NCBI RefSeq assembly: GCF_000429065.1
Contig: NZ_AUBD01000001.1
Span: 248,001 to 312,000, forward strand
Length of the DNA: 64,000 nucleotides
Reading direction: 5' to 3'
Source: Silanimonas lenta DSM 16282
GTDB lineage: Bacteria > Pseudomonadota > Gammaproteobacteria > Xanthomonadales > Xanthomonadaceae
How positions within the stretch are numbered: position 1 is the first letter of the stretch; each line of letters opens with the position of its first letter. This document shows, in pieces, positions 62,151 to 64,000 of this stretch. Under the pieces are notes generated by a model, which saw only the letters and a list, made by a program, of their open reading frames with translations, ran no database searches and was not told the origin of the DNA. The position numbers and the translations under genes are program-made.

Positions 62151-64000
62151 GTGGCCAGCCTGCTCAAGACCTTCGCCCAGTCCTCGCAACTCTCCGGCGG
62201 CAATGCCGCCTTCGTCGAAGACCTCTACGAGCAGTACCTGCGCGACCCGGCTTCGGTCGATCCGAAATGGAAGGCGTATTTCGACGGCTTCGGTGGCAGC
62301 GGCGACGTGCCGCACTCCGATGCCATCGCCCGCGTGCAGGTGGCCGGCATGCTGGCGGCCAGGGGGCTGGCCGGCGGCGTCGACGAGGAGACTGCGAAAA
62401 AGCAGATGGCGGCGAGCAAGCTCGTCACCGCCTACCGCTCGCGCGGCCATCTCGGCGCCAACCTCGACCCGCTCGGCATGGCCGAGAAGCCCGAGGCGCC
62501 CGACCTCGAGCTCGAGTTCCACGGCCTGTCGAAGGCTGACCTCGACACCGAGTTTCCGGTGAATACCTATTTCGGCGCGCCGAAGTTCCGCCTGCGCGAC
62601 CTGCTCGCCAGGCTGCGCGCCACCTACTGCGGCCCGATCGGCGCCGAGTTCATGCACATCAGCGACGCCCGGCAGCGCCACTGGATGCAGGAGCGGCTGG
62701 AGAAGGCCGCCGGCAATTTCGGCTTCAGCGCCGAGCAGAAGCGCCGCATCCTCGAGCGCACCACCGCCGCCGAAGGACTCGAGCGCTATCTGCACACCCG
62801 CTACGTGGGCCAGAAGCGCTTCTCGCTGGAGGGCGGCGAGAGCCTGATCCCGGCCATGGACGTACTGGTGCGCCGCGCCGGCGCCGCCGGCGTCAAGGAC
62901 ATGGTGATCGGCATGGCCCACCGCGGCCGCCTGAACGTGCTGGTGAACACGCTCGGCAAGCCGCCCTCCAAGCTGTTCGACGAGTTCGAAGGCCGCTTCG
63001 ACCACCCGGACGACCCGGCGCATTCCGGCGACGTGAAGTACCACATGGGCTTCTCCGCCGACATCGCCACCGAGGGCGGCCCGGTGCACATCGCGCTCGC
63101 CTTCAACCCCTCGCACCTCGAGATCGTCGACCCGGTGGTGGCCGGCTCGGTGCGCGCCCGGCAGATGCGCCGCGAGGACCGGGAGCGCGCCAAGGTGGTG
63201 CCGGTACTGATCCACGGCGACTCGGCCTTCGCCGGCCAGGGCGTGGTGATGGAACTGTTCCAGATGTCGCAGGCGCGCGGTTTCACCGTCGGCGGCACGG
63301 TACACATCGTGGTCAACAACCAGGTCGGCTTCACCACCAGCCGTCCGGACGACACCCGCTCTACCCTGTACTGCACCGACCCGGCGAAGATCGTCGGCGC
63401 CCCGGTGCTGCACGTGAACGGCGATGACCCGGAGGCCGTGGCCTTCTGCGCCCAGCTCGCTTTCGACTTCCGCCAGGAGTTCAAGCGTGACGTCGTCATC
63501 GATCTCGTCTGCTACCGCCGCCACGGCCACAACGAGGCCGACGAGCCGGCGGCGACGCAGCCGCTGATGTACAAGAACATCCGCGCCCGCAAGACCACCC
63601 GCGAGCTTTATGCCGCCCGCCTCGTCGAGGCCGGTGTGCTCAGCGCCGAGGAAGCACAGGCAATGGTCGATGCCTACCGCGCCCGGCTCGACAAGGGCGA
63701 GGTCACCGCCGATGTCACCAGCGCCGCCAAGGACAGCGTCAGCGTCGACTGGTCGCCCTACTTCAAGGGCTCGCTGGACGACGTGGTCAAGACCGCAGTG
63801 CCACGCAAGACCCTGGAATCGCTGGCAAAGCAGATCAACACCCTGCCCGAAGGGCTCAGCCTGCACCCGCGCGTGGCCAAGATCTACGAGGACCGCCGCA
63901 AGATGGCCGCGGGCGAGCTGCCGATGGACTGGGGCTTCGCCGAAAACCTCGCCTACGCCACCCTGCTGAAGGAGGGCTTCAAGCTGCGCCTCGTGGGCCA
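62151..64000 (+). CDS. sucA: 2-oxoglutarate dehydrogenase E1 component (3' end outside window)
   Basis: The first 616 codons of the thiamine-diphosphate E1 subunit of the TCA cycle. The start is GTG (protein begins MASLLKTFAQSSQLSGGN), preceded by AAGGGA. The N-terminal E2-binding segment (FVEDLYEQYLRDPASVDPKWKAYF) is followed by RSRGHLGANLDPLG, GMAHRGRLNVLVNTLGKP, HIALAFNPSHLEIVDPV and the cofactor loop IHGDSAFAGQGVVME through VVNNQVGFTTS. RRHGHNEADEPAATQPLMY is also present. sucB and lpd would be expected just beyond the window. Confidence 0.97.
   Translation, partial: MASLLKTFAQSSQLSGGNAAFVEDLYEQYLRDPASVDPKWKAYFDGFGGSGDVPHSDAIARVQVAGMLAARGLAGGVDEETAKKQMAASKLVTAYRSRGHLGANLDPLGMAEKPEAPDLELEFHGLSKADLDTEFPVNTYFGAPKFRLRDLLARLRATYCGPIGAEFMHISDARQRHWMQERLEKAAGNFGFSAEQKRRILERTTAAEGLERYLHTRYVGQKRFSLEGGESLIPAMDVLVRRAGAAGVKDMVIGMAHRGRLNVLVNTLGKPPSKLFDEFEGRFDHPDDPAHSGDVKYHMGFSADIATEGGPVHIALAFNPSHLEIVDPVVAGSVRARQMRREDRERAKVVPVLIHGDSAFAGQGVVMELFQMSQARGFTVGGTVHIVVNNQVGFTTSRPDDTRSTLYCTDPAKIVGAPVLHVNGDDPEAVAFCAQLAFDFRQEFKRDVVIDLVCYRRHGHNEADEPAATQPLMYKNIRARKTTRELYAARLVEAGVLSAEEAQAMVDAYRARLDKGEVTADVTSAAKDSVSVDWSPYFKGSLDDVVKTAVPRKTLESLAKQINTLPEGLSLHPRVAKIYEDRRKMAAGELPMDWGFAENLAYATLLKEGFKLRLVG

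Noticed and set aside
61554-63866. 770-codon minus-strand frame opposite sucA
   Set aside because: Only its last 147 codons are real (the GntR gene); the rest is the shadow of the conserved sucA reading frame.

Overview
The window is a dense, high-GC chromosomal segment that reads as a gammaproteobacterium of the Xanthomonadales (Lysobacterales) type. The main evidence is the arginine cluster. It makes arginine through N-acetylcitrulline, with an N-acetylornithine carbamoyltransferase that has Lys302 in the RRNVKATD motif, an acetylcitrulline deacetylase and a fused acetylglutamate synthase-kinase. A FimX-like degenerate GGDEF-EAL protein, a RoxA-type L16 hydroxylase beside purB and a YtrA-type GntR/ABC operon fit the same group. 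I see no insertion sequences, phage genes, CRISPR arrays, rRNA or tRNA genes. Thirteen same-strand neighbours overlap by four bases (ATGA or GTGA), so translational coupling is common.

Layout. 1-7.6 kb: tripartite RND efflux operon (adaptor lipoprotein plus two unlike permeases, the second cut by the window edge). 7.7-11.5 kb: two small c-type cytochromes, a TonB-like hypothetical protein, nfuA, phhB and rluC. 11.9-14.7 kb: RNase E. 14.7-21.9 kb: the arginine operon argF'-argG-argE'-argB(A)-argC-argH behind a leader with a strong hairpin and a possible leader peptide. 22-34 kb: housekeeping genes (cysS-sufE-DUF885, dksA, yidD, folE2, a ubiG/gph/mtaD operon, efp and epmB head to head). 34-45 kb: fimX, an acyl-CoA dehydrogenase, a SahR-like regulator coupled to metH, and a chemoreceptor. 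45-49 kb: DUF2058, slyX, ugd, an FKBP isomerase, DUF3429 and a periplasmic glutathione peroxidase. 49-53.4 kb: YtrA-type ABC operon with a clear operator, a lipoprotein and a PLP enzyme. 53.4-56.4 kb: a magnesium locus. 56.4-64 kb: fumC, purB, roxA, an acetyltransferase, an orphan GntR regulator and the start of sucA.

The most interesting stretch is the magnesium locus. A strong promoter leads into a highly structured RNA, which may be a 6S-like RNA or an mRNA leader. It is followed by a 36-codon ORF with a perfect Shine-Dalgarno sequence. Its peptide begins MDPDP, recalling the MEPDP start of the enterobacterial MgtL leader peptide that senses low Mg2+ by ribosome destabilisation. The ORF is C-rich and G-poor, as expected of a Rho loading site. 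Downstream lie a predicted outer-membrane barrel gene, the Mg2+ channel gene mgtE and an mgtC relic whose membrane core has been removed in frame. Other notable items are an RND pair in which only one permease keeps the proton-relay residues, a MetH with a roughly 38-residue His/Cys-containing insertion, and a DksA with a long Lys/Ala/Pro tail and only one of four zinc cysteines.
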